Source: Balneolaceae bacterium
Lineage (GTDB): Bacteria > Bacteroidota > Rhodothermia > Balneolales > Balneolaceae
Direction: 5' to 3'
Assembly (NCBI GenBank): GCA_007123785.1
Contig: SLGL01000064.1
Location: 1-6,156, forward strand
DNA: 6,156 nt
Position 1 is the stretch's first letter, and each line of letters opens with the position of its first letter. Position numbers and translations under genes: made by a program. Shown here piece by piece: positions 4,739 to 6,156 of this stretch. The notes under the pieces are model-generated. The model made no database searches, was not told where the DNA came from, and worked only from the letters and a program-made list of their open reading frames with translations.

Positions 4739-6156
4739 TTACATATTTCTCCTGTACTGCCCACCCACTTCGTAGAGCGCCCTGGAAATCTGTCCAAGTG
4801 AAGCCGATTTAACGGTCTCCATCAATTCTTCAAACAGGTTTTCATTCTTTCTCGCTTTCTCTTTTAGCCTTTCCAGAGCTTTTTTTGCTTCCTGGCCATT
4901 ACGTTTTTGGAATGCTTTCAAATTACTGATCTGTTGAAGCTTTTCATCTTCTGTGGAGCGAATCAGCTCCTGCGCACGCTCTTCTTCTTCGGTGTCCTCC
5001 GGACTGGTAAATGTGTTTACACCTATAATCGGAAGCTCACCTGAATGCTTCATCGATTCGTAATGCAGGCTCTCCTCCTGAATTTTACCGCGTTGATACA
5101 TACTTTCCATTGCACCCAGCACACCCCCTCGTTCGGTAATCCGGTCAAATTCAGCCAAAATGGCTTCTTCAACCAGATCGGTTAGCTCTTCGATAATGTA
5201 AGATCCCTGCAACGGATTTTCATTAATTGCCAGCCCCAGCTCTTTGTTGATGACCAGTTGTATGGCAAGAGCCCGGCGGACGGATCCCTCTGTAGGTGTG
5301 GTGATCGCTTCGTCAAAGGCATTGGTGTGAAGAGAATTGCAATTATCATAAATGGCCATTAATGCCTGAAGTGTAGTACGGATATCATTGAATTGAATCT
5401 CTTTAGCATGCAATGAACGTCCGCTTGTCTGGATATGGTATTTCAGTTTTTGTGAACGCTCACTGGCCGTATACTTGTGCTTCATTGCTACTGCCCAGAT
5501 TCTCCGGGCCACTCTGCCTATCACCGCATACTCCGGGTCCAGCCCGTTACTGAAAAAGAAAGATAGATTATGTGCAAAATCATCAATCCTCAGACCACGA
5601 GACAAGTAATACTCTACATATGTGAAACCGTTGGCAAGAGTAAAAGCAGCCTGTGTAATGGGATTAGCCCCGGCCTCAGCAATGTGATAGCCTGAAATAG
5701 AGACTGAATAGTAATTTCGTATCTTATTTGCCGTAAAAAAACTTTGAACATCACCCATCATTTTGAGAGCAAACTCAGTTGAAAAAATGCAAGTGTTCTG
5801 CGCCTGATCTTCCTTCAGAATATCGGCCTGGACGGTTCCCCGCACCACTTTCATTGCCTCCGATCTGATCTTTTCATAGGTTTCCCGTTCCAAAAGCTGA
5901 TCTCCTGAAATACCAAGTAGACCTAACCCAAAACCTTCATTGGAAGCTGGTAATTCCGCTTCATAACGGGGTTTCTGCTCACCTTTTTCCTCAAAATAAA
6001 AGTCAATTTCCTTCTCAGCCTCTTCCCATCTGCCCTGCTCTTTCAGGTATCGCTCTACCTCCTGGTCGACTGCAGTATTCATGAACATCGCCAGAATCAT
6101 TGGAGCCGGTCCATTGATCGTCATTGAAACCGATGTGGTTGGCGAGGTCAGTTCAA
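4739..6156 (-). CDS. icmF: Fused isobutyryl-CoA mutase IcmF, C-terminal part (partial)
   Basis: The frame is open to the right edge: ELTSPTTSVS precedes the first Met at 6124, so the true start is outside the window. Complete IcmF proteins are roughly 1,100 residues, with a B12-binding domain, a MeaI-like GTPase chaperone domain and a mutase barrel; only the later mutase barrel and C-terminal helices are here. IcmF interconverts isobutyryl-CoA and n-butyryl-CoA, and more slowly isovaleryl-CoA and pivalyl-CoA, using adenosylcobalamin. Numbering from the Met at 6124: SMTINGPAPMILA is IcmF-like (methylmalonyl-CoA mutases have TMNGAV-type sequence); Gln109 in QAQNTCIF stands where methylmalonyl-CoA mutase has its carboxylate-binding Arg; His147 in SISGYH is the catalytic His. 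Further conserved stretches are NLSFFFSNGLDPEYA, KYHIQTSGRSLHA and NPLQGSYIIEELTDLVEEA. Residues 374-461 form a charged helical tail ending GQISRALYEVGGQYRR. No frameshift seen. Confidence 0.92.
   Translation of the reverse strand, partial: ELTSPTTSVSMTINGPAPMILAMFMNTAVDQEVERYLKEQGRWEEAEKEIDFYFEEKGEQKPRYEAELPASNEGFGLGLLGISGDQLLERETYEKIRSEAMKVVRGTVQADILKEDQAQNTCIFSTEFALKMMGDVQSFFTANKIRNYYSVSISGYHIAEAGANPITQAAFTLANGFTYVEYYLSRGLRIDDFAHNLSFFFSNGLDPEYAVIGRVARRIWAVAMKHKYTASERSQKLKYHIQTSGRSLHAKEIQFNDIRTTLQALMAIYDNCNSLHTNAFDEAITTPTEGSVRRALAIQLVINKELGLAINENPLQGSYIIEELTDLVEEAILAEFDRITERGGVLGAMESMYQRGKIQEESLHYESMKHSGELPIIGVNTFTSPEDTEEEERAQELIRSTEDEKLQQISNLKAFQKRNGQEAKKALERLKEKARKNENLFEELMETVKSASLGQISRALYEVGGQYRRNM

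Noticed and set aside
1..6156. CRISPR array, tRNA or rRNA genes
   Set aside because: No regularly spaced direct repeats of suitable length, and no cloverleaf or ribosomal RNA sequence was recognised on either strand.

Overview
The window looks like chromosomal DNA from a member of the Bacteroidota/Balneolota (FCB) group. The grounds are a Bacteroidota-style capsule-assembly Wzi-family outer-membrane protein, AT-rich leaders with almost no Shine-Dalgarno sequences, a fused-type isobutyryl-CoA mutase and a single-pass membrane TPR protein. No rRNA or other taxonomic marker is present, so this placement is an inference.

Layout from left to right. Positions 1-425 are AT-rich and hold no convincing gene; they contain a two-tier palindrome at 131-166. 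Positions 426-1312 (minus strand) carry a complete type II toxin-antitoxin operon of the Xre-RES type: the antitoxin (884-1312) comes first and overlaps the RES-domain toxin (426-884) by one base. A 13-bp-arm inverted repeat (1318-1348) lies just upstream of the antitoxin start and covers the -10 element of a good candidate promoter, which fits autorepression. Positions 1313-1845 form a long divergent intergenic region. It contains copies of a degenerate repeat, TGTGAGAnATnCGG. One copy at 131 and one at 1409 point inward in inverted orientation on either side of the whole toxin-antitoxin operon.

Positions 1846-3330 (plus strand) encode an exported Wzi-family beta-barrel protein. After a 423-bp gap, 3754-4434 (plus strand) encodes a membrane-anchored TPR protein resembling the YfgM group. 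Positions 4739-6156 (minus strand, running off the right edge) encode the C-terminal part of IcmF, the fused adenosylcobalamin-dependent isobutyryl-CoA mutase. A Gln at the position where methylmalonyl-CoA mutases have Arg supports IcmF over methylmalonyl-CoA mutase. A hairpin followed by a short T-run lies between the convergent TPR and icmF genes.

The genes do not form one pathway. The toxin-antitoxin module is a self-contained accessory unit; the other three are apparently single housekeeping or envelope genes. The most unusual feature is the repeat family around the toxin-antitoxin module, which may mark an old mobile-element insertion or a small transposable cassette without its own transposase.
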